Of a DNA stretch of 64,000 nucleotides, positions 41,715 to 50,032 are shown one piece after another (position 1 is the first letter of the stretch; each line of letters opens with the position of its first letter). The stretch spans positions 51,436 to 115,435 of the forward strand of contig SVFT01000009.1 of NCBI GenBank assembly GCA_015056735.1, in the 5' to 3' direction. Source of the DNA: Lachnospiraceae bacterium. Its GTDB lineage: Bacteria > Bacillota > Clostridia > Lachnospirales > Lachnospiraceae. A program made the translations under genes and the position numbers. Below the pieces are notes generated by a model. The model was not told the origin of the DNA, made no database searches, and saw only the letters and a program-made list of their open reading frames with translations.

Positions 41715-43730
41715 ATGGATATAGGATGGACCCTGCGACGGTTGAAGGTTATGAGCAAAGACGAGGTGCTTTGGCGGTTGTCGCAGAAGAAACTGGAACG
41801 GGATGAGAAGAAGGCATTTGGCAGGGAGAAGGTGTCCGTGACGGAAGCTGTGTATTACAGCGACGTGGACGGGCTTACTTTTCATGCGGGCAATCTGCCG
41901 CTTCATGAGTATGCGACGCTCTTTTGTGAAAATGTGGCACCCAGAAGGACGATCGATCTGCCGGGGAGCTTTGGCTACGAAACGTATCGGAAGAGGTGGC
42001 ATGCAGGCTTTCAGACAGAAAACGAATGGCCGCTTGTCTTTTCATATGATCTGACGTATAAACAGCGGGATGATATCGGGGATGCGCGCACCAACTGGGA
42101 GCTAAATCGTCATTTTCAGTTAGCGCTCCTCGCAAAGGCTTACTATGATACGCATGACTTGCGTTATCTCGATGAGCTGATCGAACTGTTTGATGACTGG
42201 AATGCACAGAATCCCTATCTGTGGGGCATCTCATGGACGAGCCCTATGGAGGTAGCGATCCGCTTGATCAACTGGATGTTTGCGCTTGGATTTCTGATCA
42301 AGAGCATTATTGATCCGAAGAAGTTGGATGAGCGTCTGAAGACGCTCTTTAACGAGATGGCGGTCGGCATCATCAACATGACGAGCTATATCAGTGCGCA
42401 TTATTCGCGGTATTCGTCTGCTAATAACCATGTGATCGTGGAGATGGCCGCGATCGGTATGGCGGGCCTTTGCTTTGAACATGATCCGTGGCGTGACCTC
42501 GCCGTGACGGTTTTAAACTACGAGATCCCACGTCAGAACTATCATGACGGCGTGAACAAAGAGCAGTCGCTTCATTATCAGGCTTTCTTCATGGAGGCGG
42601 TCGGCCTTCTGATGATGACGCTTAAAAAGAATAAACGAAACATCCCGATGAACTGGAAGTATGTCCTGACATCCATGACCGGCTACCTTGCAGACTGCCG
42701 CGGGTACATGGGTGAGACGATCATTTTCGGAGACGATGACGGTGGCAAGATCCTGGATCTCTTCCACAATGCAGGGAAGACGGATTATGTCGGGTATGTG
42801 CTGCATATGATGGATGGGGTACTCACGAAGAGTAAGCATCATGATAGATTCACCAAGAACGATGAAATAGATTCGAATCGTTCCGGTTTAACCGAATCTG
42901 ATCACAGTGCTGTGTCTGACGAGAAGGCGCATTCACCCGAAATGAAGGATCCGGATGCCGTATGCTATCCGGAAGGCGGCGTGACACTGATGCACACGCA
43001 TGACCACCGCGCTTTCCTTGCAATCGATCATGGTCCTTTGGGCTTTGGTTCTATTGCGGCACATGGCCATGCAGACGCCCTTTCATTCCAGTTATATCTG
43101 GACGGCGAAGTAGTCTTTGCAGATCCGGGCACGTATATCTATCATACGGACCGCGCGAGCCGCGATCTCTTCCGCAGCACAGCATGCCACAACACGATCA
43201 CGATCGATGGAAAGAACCAGTCTGAGATGCTGGGGCCGTTCCTTTGGGGGAAGCGTGCGGAAACAACGCTTCTTGCCTTTGATTCAGAGAAGCAGGTTCT
43301 GGAGGCATCGCATGATGGCTATGCGCCTGTGATCCATTCGAGAAGATTTGAACTTGGAGAGAAGTCGCTGACGATTATAGATACGTTGTCTGATTCAACA
43401 ACTGTCAGCGATGCACAGACCGGACAGGAAGCCGGGAGGAAAACCGGCAGGGAATTCTCGTGGGAGATGAATTATACGCTTGGTGAGAATGTGACAGTAC
43501 AGAACGTTGACGTATTGCATGAATCAGATGAATCCGGCGATCAGAAAGAGACTGTCCTAAGAACAAAGGGTGGAAATGTGATCACACTTCAGGTTGAGGA
43601 TAATGCTGCGACTCTGATAGATGGCTATCTGTCTCCCGCGTACGGCGAGATTCGCCATACGAAGCAGGTGCGCTATGAAGGAACCACGGCAGAGGACCTG
43701 ACCGTTGTTACAAGGATTACGTGGGAATAG
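41715..43730 (+). CDS. Heparinase II/III-family protein
   Basis: The 671-residue protein has an alpha-barrel N-terminal part with FSYDLTYKQRDDIGDARTNW, SWTSPMEVAIRLINW and SAHYSRYSSANNHVIVE, and a beta-sheet C-terminal domain with GFGSIAAHGHADALSFQLYL and DPGTYIYHTDRASRDLFRST. These match heparinase II/III-like lyases with the catalytic Asn/Tyr/His set. Such genes are common in capsule loci that contain uronic acids, where they trim or release polymer. Here the GalNAcA route supplies a plausible substrate. There is no signal peptide visible. Polar insertions occur at residues about 375-413 and 560-578. Confidence 0.85.
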   Translation: MDIGWTLRRLKVMSKDEVLWRLSQKKLERDEKKAFGREKVSVTEAVYYSDVDGLTFHAGNLPLHEYATLFCENVAPRRTIDLPGSFGYETYRKRWHAGFQTENEWPLVFSYDLTYKQRDDIGDARTNWELNRHFQLALLAKAYYDTHDLRYLDELIELFDDWNAQNPYLWGISWTSPMEVAIRLINWMFALGFLIKSIIDPKKLDERLKTLFNEMAVGIINMTSYISAHYSRYSSANNHVIVEMAAIGMAGLCFEHDPWRDLAVTVLNYEIPRQNYHDGVNKEQSLHYQAFFMEAVGLLMMTLKKNKRNIPMNWKYVLTSMTGYLADCRGYMGETIIFGDDDGGKILDLFHNAGKTDYVGYVLHMMDGVLTKSKHHDRFTKNDEIDSNRSGLTESDHSAVSDEKAHSPEMKDPDAVCYPEGGVTLMHTHDHRAFLAIDHGPLGFGSIAAHGHADALSFQLYLDGEVVFADPGTYIYHTDRASRDLFRSTACHNTITIDGKNQSEMLGPFLWGKRAETTLLAFDSEKQVLEASHDGYAPVIHSRRFELGEKSLTIIDTLSDSTTVSDAQTGQEAGRKTGREFSWEMNYTLGENVTVQNVDVLHESDESGDQKETVLRTKGGNVITLQVEDNAATLIDGYLSPAYGEIRHTKQVRYEGTTAEDLTVVTRITWE

Positions 43731-43885
43731 AATCGGACGGAAAGAGTTAAGCAATAATAATAGGTCTCTGATCTAGTTATAAGAAGATAGTGGTTATAAA
43801 AAGTTCTATATCAGTCGATATATCAAATGAATAATGATATTAGTAGTATCTTTTTTGCAAAAATATGTTATTATTATTGTACAGA

Positions 43886-43914
43886 TTGACAGAATAAGTT
43901 ACTGATAGTATCAT
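43886..43914 (+). promoter_or_regulatory. Sigma-A-type promoter of the XRE-ImmA-PIN cassette
   Basis: TTGACA (43886-43891), 17 bases, TATCAT (43909-43914), followed 44 bases later by the ATG of the XRE gene. It is the best -35/-10 match I found in the window and lies in an AT-rich 227-bp gap after the heparinase gene. Confidence 0.75.
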
Positions 43915-43957
43915 TTTAGGATTGTTACAGTATTAATTTCTAAGGGAGTTGGGTTTT

Positions 43958-44305
43958 ATGAAACGTTTATCTCAGGTAAAGTTGGTTGAAACTGTAAAGG
44001 AATTAAGAAAGAAAAATGGACTATCGCAGGAGCAGGTGAGTGCTCAAACAGGAATTAATCGTCTCATGATAGGACGGTTGGAGAAGAAGGAATATATTCC
44101 GTCAATTGCACAGTTGGAGAAGTTGGCTCAACTGTTGGGATTTGATATCACGGACTTGTTTGAAGATGATGAACCATTGGTGTATACGGCCTTTCGGAGA
44201 TCTAGCATGTCTCCTGAAGAACAGAAAGGCGTAGATCGCATGTTTGAAATGATGATGGTATCAAAACAACAGATTTTATTGCGGAAGGCGATGAAAAATG
44301 AGTGA
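43958..44305 (+). CDS. XRE-family transcriptional regulator
   Basis: The 115-residue protein starts at ATG 43958, nine bases after AAGGGAG. Residues 6-60 are a Cro/CI-type helix-turn-helix (KELRKKNGLSQEQVSAQTGI, then RLEKKEYIPSIAQLEKLA). The C-terminal helix (MSPEEQKGVDRMFEMMM) may dimerise or contact the peptidase. It overlaps the next gene by 8 bp. In such pairs the XRE protein represses the operon and is a target of the ImmA-type protease. Confidence 0.9.
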   Translation: MKRLSQVKLVETVKELRKKNGLSQEQVSAQTGINRLMIGRLEKKEYIPSIAQLEKLAQLLGFDITDLFEDDEPLVYTAFRRSSMSPEEQKGVDRMFEMMMVSKQQILLRKAMKNE

Positions 44306-45173
44306 AAAGAAGCAGGTAGAACTCAATGATGATCAGGTTAAAGAGATAAAGCGAAGGGCTTCTGAAGCTAGACAACGTTTTGGGGTCCATCAAAATGTGC
44401 CTATAGGAAGTGATATACGTTTAGTTTTAGAGAAGGAGGGTATCTTGCTATGCGAGTATCCTTTTTCTGATTTGGAAGGAACGCATACTTATGGCAACAT
44501 TACTTGGTTTAAGACCGGAGAGGATACGATCACTTTTATTGGACTGAATACTTCCAGTTATTACGACGAGCAGATTTTTGCTCTTGCACATGAAATCTAT
44601 CATTTCCTCACAAAAACAGGAAAGGCATATTCTAAGGAACTGGACGACGAGGATCCGGAGACTGAGAAAAAGGCAGATAGATTCGCCGCTGAATTTCTTC
44701 TTCCTGCAGATGCATTGTGTGACGCGGTTGATTCGGTGTTTGAAAGTTCTCAAATATCTGATACACAGGAAGGAAAACTGTTGAGATTCATTGCCAGAAT
44801 TCAGTGTGAGTGGTGGCTCCCTTATCGTTCTATTGTTAACAGGCTTTTTGAGGAGCGATATATCTCACAAGATCAATATGACCAATTGTATGATTTAGAT
44901 TGCAGATCTGAGGATGGTTCGTATAGGAGATTATTAAAAAGTACAGACAATGAAATCTCAGAACTGCTGAATACTCGGACTAAAAACATTGGGGTTTCGA
45001 ACAAGATTACCGAAGTGATATTAAGCAATTATGAAGATGGCTTTATTGATGAAACAGAGCTTATTGAGGTGCTTGCACTCTTTGAAAAGAAACCTGAGGA
45101 CTATGGAATAATAATAGGAATTGATTTTGACGATGATCTGGCGGAATTGCTTGAAAGTGAGGATGACAGATGA
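44298..45173 (+). CDS. ImmA/IrrE-family metallopeptidase
   Basis: The 291-residue protein has the zinc motif HEIYH in IFALAHEIYHFL near residue 97 and the downstream ligand in EKKADRFAAEFLLP. The preceding TYGNITWFKTGEDTITFIGL is the usual ImmA beta-sheet. The C-terminal 130 residues are helical and acidic. ImmA-type proteases cleave their XRE partner to derepress the operon. The ATGA overlap with the PIN gene shows tight coupling of all three genes. Confidence 0.88.
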   Translation: MSEKKQVELNDDQVKEIKRRASEARQRFGVHQNVPIGSDIRLVLEKEGILLCEYPFSDLEGTHTYGNITWFKTGEDTITFIGLNTSSYYDEQIFALAHEIYHFLTKTGKAYSKELDDEDPETEKKADRFAAEFLLPADALCDAVDSVFESSQISDTQEGKLLRFIARIQCEWWLPYRSIVNRLFEERYISQDQYDQLYDLDCRSEDGSYRRLLKSTDNEISELLNTRTKNIGVSNKITEVILSNYEDGFIDETELIEVLALFEKKPEDYGIIIGIDFDDDLAELLESEDDR

Positions 45174-45868
45174 TTGTAGATACATCGCAGGCCAATCCGG
45201 CACTATTGGATTTGTATGAAAGACCGGATCAAACGATATTCTTAGATGCCAATATCTTAATTTCCCCGGACAGAAGTGCGTTTGTTAATGTCAAGCCATT
45301 TTTATTTGCTGATTATAAGAAGGCGATACTTGATCCGCTTTTAAGTGAGTTTTCAAATATGGCAATACATGAATCAGTTTATGAAGAACTGGTGGGGATC
45401 TCTGTAAGAGAATATGTCGAAGAGGCAATAAAAGCAGAACCACCTAGATTGGCGGTTCACTGGGATCGGGATTTAAATATGGCAGAACAGGCGTTGATGG
45501 CAACGTACATCGGAAAACTCGCGCCACATTCTCTATATGATCCGGCCTATGATAACGCAAAGGATCGAGGAGAGATAAAATCCCTTTCTTATATGGCAAC
45601 GAAGAGCTATCTGTACTTTGCAGCGAATGATGCACTTCCTATTCGTTTGGTTAAAGACGCAGAACGTCTACAGACAGGAATCGGTGATTTGGGAATCATA
45701 CAAATGTATGAATTGATATACTATCTGTATTCTATGAGAAAGTATGATACGAAGCAGCTAAGAATCATGTACAAGTATCTATATTACTTGACCGGGCGCG
45801 AGAAGAATGAAAATCCGGACTGGGGTAGCTTTACAACGCAGATGGACTGTTTGTACAAGCGAGTCTAA
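45170..45868 (+). CDS. PIN-domain protein, probable RNase effector
   Basis: The 232-residue protein starts in the ATGA overlap. IFLDANILISPDRS gives the first PIN Asp, AIHESVYEEL the conserved Glu, and NAKDRGEIKSLSYMATKSYL the third acidic position; ANDALPIRLVKDAE follows as the last strand and helix. PIN proteins are metal-dependent RNases and often toxins. With XRE and ImmA in front it forms a three-gene unit that could be a defence or toxin-antitoxin module. No small VapB-like antitoxin is visible. Confidence 0.75.
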   Translation: MIVDTSQANPALLDLYERPDQTIFLDANILISPDRSAFVNVKPFLFADYKKAILDPLLSEFSNMAIHESVYEELVGISVREYVEEAIKAEPPRLAVHWDRDLNMAEQALMATYIGKLAPHSLYDPAYDNAKDRGEIKSLSYMATKSYLYFAANDALPIRLVKDAERLQTGIGDLGIIQMYELIYYLYSMRKYDTKQLRIMYKYLYYLTGREKNENPDWGSFTTQMDCLYKRV

Positions 45869-45913
45869 AAGAAAACCATCAGTTGACCGATGCCCTTGAA
45901 TCCCAAAGCACCA

Positions 45914-45943
45914 TTGGCCTGAATTGCCAATCTATGTTATAAT
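45914..45943 (+). promoter_or_regulatory. Promoter of desulfoferrodoxin and rubrerythrin
   Basis: TTGGCC (45914-45919), 18 bases, TATAAT (45938-45943), extended by TGT directly before it. It lies 52 bp before the desulfoferrodoxin ATG. Confidence 0.65.
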
Positions 45944-45995
45944 CGTCCTTACAGATAACTGATAATAATTTTCAAGAATAATGGAGGGTCTCGAC

Positions 45996-46370
45996 ATGAA
46001 ATTCTACAGATGCGAAACTTGTGGTAACATCATTACGAAGTTAAATGATTCCGGGGTACCGGTGGTATGCTGTGGTCAGCCCATGAAAGAACTTGTGCCC
46101 GGTGCTGTGGACGGCGCAGTGGAGAAGCATGTACCTGCAGTAACGGTTGAAGGCAGTACGGTCAAGGTGCAGGTAGGCGAAGTCGAGCACCCTATGATGG
46201 AAGCACATTTCATTCAGTTTGTTGCGCTTGAGACATCAAAGGGTGTGCAGATCAAGTACTTAAAGCCGGAAGAGAAGCCTGTTGCGGAGTTTGTAGTGGC
46301 TGCCGGTGACAAGGCCGTCGCAGTATACGAGTACTGCAATTTGCATGGACTTTGGGTGAAGGAGGTTTAA
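45996..46370 (+). CDS. dfx: Desulfoferrodoxin (2Fe superoxide reductase)
   Basis: The 124-residue protein starts at ATG 45996, seven bases after GGAGGG. Residues 1-35 form the desulforedoxin-type iron site (YRCETCGN, then [10 protein letters not shown]2C plus CC). The C-terminal part holds the superoxide-reducing centre: [17 protein letters not shown] and YCNLHGLW supply the four His and one Cys ligands. It reduces superoxide to peroxide without making oxygen, an anaerobe's defence. It is followed after 2 bp by rubrerythrin, which removes the peroxide. Confidence 0.95.
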   Translation: MKFYRCETCGNIITKLNDSGVPVVCCGQPMKELVPGAVDGAVEKHVPAVTVEGSTVKVQVGEVEHPMMEAHFIQFVALETSKGVQIKYLKPEEKPVAEFVVAAGDKAVAVYEYCNLHGLWVKEV

Positions 46371-46372
46371 AT

Positions 46373-46936
46373 ATGGCTGGCGATAAATGGCGCTGCAGAG
46401 CAACGGATTTAAAGGGCACTGAGACAGAAAAGAATCTGATGGCGGCTTTTGCGGGTGAATCCGAAGCTCGCAACAAATATACATATTTTGCATCCAAAGC
46501 AAAGAAAGACGGCTTTGAGCAGATTTCCAAGATCTTTCAGGAGACAGCGGACAATGAGAAGGAGCATGCAAAGATCTGGTACAAGATCCTCTCCGGTATC
46601 GGAACGACCGTTGATTGTCTGAAAGCTGCTGCTGATGGCGAAGCATATGAGTGGAAAGAAATGTATCCTTCATTTGCTAAGACGGCACGTAAGGAAGGCT
46701 TCGACGAGATTGCTGAGCTGTTTGAAGGTGTGGCGGAGATCGAGAAGGAGCATGAAGAACGCTATCGGAAACTTTTGAAGAATATTGAAGATAAGATCGT
46801 GTTCTCCAGAGATGATGAATGCATATGGCAATGCCGTAACTGTGGGCACATCGTTGTTGGCAAGCAGGCGCCGGAAGTGTGTCCGGTATGCAATCATCCG
46901 CAGGCATACTTTGAAATCAAGGCGGAGAATTACTAG
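46373..46936 (+). CDS. rbr: Rubrerythrin
   Basis: The 187-residue protein starts at ATG 46373, seven bases after GGAGG. The N-terminal four-helix diiron domain has [29 protein letters not shown], and [17 protein letters not shown]. The C-terminal rubredoxin-like domain has WQCRNCGH and CPVCNHPQ. It reduces hydrogen peroxide with electrons from a reduced rubredoxin. It forms an operon with dfx and ends at a strong terminator. Confidence 0.95.
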   Translation: MAGDKWRCRATDLKGTETEKNLMAAFAGESEARNKYTYFASKAKKDGFEQISKIFQETADNEKEHAKIWYKILSGIGTTVDCLKAAADGEAYEWKEMYPSFAKTARKEGFDEIAELFEGVAEIEKEHEERYRKLLKNIEDKIVFSRDDECIWQCRNCGHIVVGKQAPEVCPVCNHPQAYFEIKAENY

Positions 46937-46944
46937 AATAAGCG

Positions 46945-46983
46945 TAAACGCTCCATCGGCGTGTGCTGATGGAGCGTTTATTA
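46945..46983 (+). terminator. Strong hairpin terminator after rubrerythrin
   Basis: TAAACGCTCCATC (46945-46957) pairs perfectly with GATGGAGCGTTTA (46968-46980) around a 10-base loop, followed by TT. It lies 8 bp after the stop and also faces the convergent minus-strand GT4 gene. Confidence 0.8.
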
Positions 46984-47076
46984 GATAACTCTTTTCTTTG
47001 GACAGAGGTTTTCGCATGACTATGGTAGACGACAGGAGTTGCCTATGAGTGGCACTAAGATCTACTTTTCACGTGA

Positions 47077-48279
47077 TTATCGGAGAAGTAGGTCTTTGTA
47101 CAATGTAATGTACTCTGAAAAGCATTGCCCCTTTTCATATTGCATTGCATGCTTGCGACACGCCTGTGAAGAAATAGTGCGATTATTCTTGAGGGAAAGA
47201 ATAGCACGAGCTAATTCTTTTACATTGCCTTTAGGCACAACGATGCCTGTCTCAGGTGTGATGCTCTCAGGACTTCCGCCGGTCTGATAAGTGATGACAG
47301 GAGTACCACATGCAAGTGCCTCCAGATTCGTTGTTGGAAAGTTGTCTTCATAAGTGGGATTGACAAACACATATGCAGAGCGATAGTACTCAACAAGTTG
47401 CAGCACATTGTGGGTTCTTGTTATCCCCATAATATGTCCATTGAATCTGCGATTGATCATTTTCGCTTGCTTATGGCTGACCCCGATCAGAATGACCTTG
47501 TATTCTTGTGGCAGCAGGTTTACAAGGTGAAAAAAGTCATCAATGCCTTTTCGCTTTGACCATACATTGGCAACGCCAAGGATAATCTTCTCTTTTGGAG
47601 AGGTAATCAAATTTAGAGGACTAAAAACGTCTAGATCTATACCATTTGGAATCACTTTGATCGGATATTCTTTCAAAAAAGATTCAGATACTAACTTGGC
47701 TAACCAATGGCTTGGTGTAACAATCGTGAGATTTTTTACGCCGCAGAATGCTTGTTTTTTGCGGCGATAATTTTCTTCACTGTTGTCGCAGAACAGAGAG
47801 TAGGGATAATTCGACTTGTAGATGGGGCATGCATAGCACTGCGATTTCCATTTTGAACAGCCGACGTAATCAAAGTGTGCACACTGTCCCGTAAAGCTCC
47901 AGCAATCATGCAAAGTCCAGACTACAGGAACATTTCGTTTCTTGATATAATCGAAGAGTAGTTCGATATTAAGATAGAATCCATGAAGATTATGCAAATG
48001 CAATAGATCGGGCTGGATTGTATCAAGCCAAGAAAGGAATTTCCCAGTTACGTGCTTGGATGCGAAGCCGCTGTTACCACGAAAAAAGTTCGAGAAAACA
48101 TGTGTGCAGAAATCAAATCTATTTCCAATTCGATATTTATGGATGTTGTTTTCTGAGGGTTCTCTACCATAGGCAAGGTATGGGTTCATTCCATGATGTT
48201 CTATTAGATGATAGAGATCCAGTGCGATGCGGCCGGTGCTGCCTATTCCGCAAACTGTGTTAACTTGGACGATCTTCAT
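47077..48279 (-). CDS. GT4-family glycosyltransferase (WcaC-like) with Cys-rich loop
   Basis: The 400-residue protein reads leftward from ATG 48279, with GAGGTAG nine bases before it; the longer frame from 48351 lacks a site. MKIVQVNTVCGIGSTGRIAL starts the acceptor domain. LHLHNLHGFYLNIELL, WTLHDCWSFTGQCAHF and a GCSKWKSQCYACPIYK loop with clustered cysteines are typical of WcaC-like colanic acid or capsule transferases. The donor site reads EDNFPTTNLE. It is divergent from the gene at 48384 and convergent with rbr, and opens the AT-rich glycan block. Confidence 0.85.
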   Translation of the reverse strand: MKIVQVNTVCGIGSTGRIALDLYHLIEHHGMNPYLAYGREPSENNIHKYRIGNRFDFCTHVFSNFFRGNSGFASKHVTGKFLSWLDTIQPDLLHLHNLHGFYLNIELLFDYIKKRNVPVVWTLHDCWSFTGQCAHFDYVGCSKWKSQCYACPIYKSNYPYSLFCDNSEENYRRKKQAFCGVKNLTIVTPSHWLAKLVSESFLKEYPIKVIPNGIDLDVFSPLNLITSPKEKIILGVANVWSKRKGIDDFFHLVNLLPQEYKVILIGVSHKQAKMINRRFNGHIMGITRTHNVLQLVEYYRSAYVFVNPTYEDNFPTTNLEALACGTPVITYQTGGSPESITPETGIVVPKGNVKELARAILSLKNNRTISSQACRKHAMQYEKGQCFSEYITLYKDLLLR

Positions 48280-48325
48280 AGAAGTACTACCTCTTCGTTT
48301 GGGACGGAACAAAACTACTTGTGTG

Positions 48326-48361
48326 ATGATAACACAGAAAGCGGTTATCATGAATTATAAT
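48326..48361. promoter_or_regulatory. Inverted repeat and -10 element in a divergent promoter region
   Basis: ATGATAAC (48326-48333) and GTTATCAT (48344-48351) are perfect inverted copies with a 10-base spacer. TATAAT (48356-48361) follows at once and points toward the plus-strand gene. The element lies between divergent GT genes and is a good place for a shared operator. Confidence 0.55.
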
Positions 48362-48383
48362 ATCATACTAGGCGGAAATGAAA

Positions 48384-49508
48384 ATGAAAATGTTGTACTT
48401 AACGACATGGGATTTTGAGAATGCCGAGTCGGATGGCGTTTGTAAAAAAATTGAATCGCAGATTAGACTATTTGAGAAAAATCAAATCCAAGTGGATTGG
48501 GTTTATATTAAAGGTAAAGAGCTGTGTTATCGAAAAGAGGGAAGCTGTTCAGTGATTGCCCATGTCGGTAAGGTCAAAAAGACTGAAGCCTACCTCAAAA
48601 TGTATAGCTATCTAAAAAAAGAAAGATATGATTGGATTTATAATCGCTTTGGTATGTTCGATGCTTTTTACATTCGAGTATTGAGAAGATTAAAGCATAA
48701 TGGTGCCAGAATCATGGTCGAAATACCAACATATTCCTATGAGGGAGAAAAAGGTAAGGGATTACTTCTCTCTGCAATGTATGCATGGAACAGGTATTAT
48801 TGTAAAAAGATCAAGGAGCTTGTTGATCTTTTTGCGGTTCATAACCCGATCAATGAATTGTTTGGGGTAGAAGCGATACAAATAAGCAATTGTATTGACT
48901 TAGATACGATTCCCTTTAGAGGGAATCATATATTGAATGATACAATTGACCTGATTGCAGTCGCGTTGTTTCAGCCATACCATGGATATGAACGCTTGTT
49001 GCTTGGCTTGCGAGACTATTACCGAAATGGAGGGAAAAGAGACATCCACTTACACATGGTCGGCGATGGACCCGAGAAAGAGTATTACGAGTCTATTGTA
49101 TCGGAAAACATGCTTCAGGCTCATGTGACGTTTTATGGTAGACGTGGCGGTAAAGAATTGGATGATATATTTGCCGTTGCTGATATTGGTATATGTTCCC
49201 TTGGCTGTTACAAGAAGGGCATGTATTATATTACAGAGATTAAAGTTCGAGAGTATCTGGCACGCGGCATTCCTTTCGTAACCGGTGGTGAACTTGACAT
49301 TCAGAGTTTACTCAGCGATGATATGTATATTGGTTTTTCGAATTCTCCGGAGAGTATTGGCGTTGAGAAGATTGTAGGGTTTTATGACATGTTTTATATT
49401 GAAAATAAAGTGGACTCAAAACGGATGAGGGAACTTGCGAAAATGAAGCTCAGTTATGATGCGGTATTTAGAACGGTATTAGAGCGAATGAAGGATAAGA
49501 AACAGTGA
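48384..49508 (+). CDS. GT-B-fold glycosyltransferase, distant GT4 type
   Basis: About 374 residues; of three in-frame ATG codons (48378, 48384, 48390) the second has the best spacing from AGGCGG. The acceptor domain includes YDWIYNRFGMFDAFYIRVL and VEIPTYSYEGE. The donor domain includes LHMVGDGPEKEYYESIV, VTFYGRRGGKELDDIFAVAD and, at the EX7E position, TEIKVREYLARGIPFV. It is the first gene of the rightward AT-rich operon. Donor and acceptor are unknown. Confidence 0.75.
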   Translation: MKMLYLTTWDFENAESDGVCKKIESQIRLFEKNQIQVDWVYIKGKELCYRKEGSCSVIAHVGKVKKTEAYLKMYSYLKKERYDWIYNRFGMFDAFYIRVLRRLKHNGARIMVEIPTYSYEGEKGKGLLLSAMYAWNRYYCKKIKELVDLFAVHNPINELFGVEAIQISNCIDLDTIPFRGNHILNDTIDLIAVALFQPYHGYERLLLGLRDYYRNGGKRDIHLHMVGDGPEKEYYESIVSENMLQAHVTFYGRRGGKELDDIFAVADIGICSLGCYKKGMYYITEIKVREYLARGIPFVTGGELDIQSLLSDDMYIGFSNSPESIGVEKIVGFYDMFYIENKVDSKRMRELAKMKLSYDAVFRTVLERMKDKKQ

Positions 49509-49526
49509 TGGAGCAGACCGGCTGAT

Positions 49527-50000
49527 ATGATCAGAAGATTGTTTGAGTTAATTGAGAAGTATTTAAGATATATTCTTTATAATGATCCGATTCAGAACGC
49601 GAAAACTTTAAGAAAACGAGGAATAGTAGTTGGGGAAAACTGTGCAATATACAACTCATATATTGATTACTATCCGGGATATATTACAATCGGTGATAAC
49701 GTAACAATTACCAATGCTACGATATTGGCGCATGATGCAAGCACGGACAAATTTATCGGAAAAACAAAAGTATTACCTGTGAAGATAGGAAACCGGGTGT
49801 TTGTTGGATACGGAAGTATCATTACTGCAGGAACGAGAATTGGAAATGACGTGATAATTGGCGCAGGAGCAGTTGTGAGGGGGGAGATTCCGGACAACTG
49901 TGTTGTGGTAGGAAACCCATGTAGAGTTGTATGTACTACAAGCGAGTATGCCGAGAAGAACAAGATGCGTATGAATAGCTCGGATATTGAATTTATTTGA
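49527..50000 (+). CDS. Left-handed beta-helix (hexapeptide) acyltransferase
   Basis: The 157-residue protein has an amphipathic N-terminus (RLFELIEKYLRYILY) and then hexapeptide turns: IVVGENCAIYN, ITIGDNVTI, ILAHDAST, VKIGNRVFVGYGSII, RIGNDVIIGAGAVV and IPDNCVVVGNPCRVV. The His in LAHDAST is in the usual catalytic position. It probably O- or N-acetylates a sugar of the surface glycan. A G6 run at 49879-49884 is too short to count with the long tracts nearby. Confidence 0.85.
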   Translation: MIRRLFELIEKYLRYILYNDPIQNAKTLRKRGIVVGENCAIYNSYIDYYPGYITIGDNVTITNATILAHDASTDKFIGKTKVLPVKIGNRVFVGYGSIITAGTRIGNDVIIGAGAVVRGEIPDNCVVVGNPCRVVCTTSEYAEKNKMRMNSSDIEFI

Positions 50001-50032
50001 GGGCAAAGGTGCGCAGGGGGGATAGCGGAAGC

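Noticed and set aside
49879..50021. G6 runs at 49879-49884 and 50016-50021 as further phase-variation tracts
   Set aside because: Six bases is within the range expected by chance and below the usual threshold for frequent slippage. One lies outside the chosen coding start.
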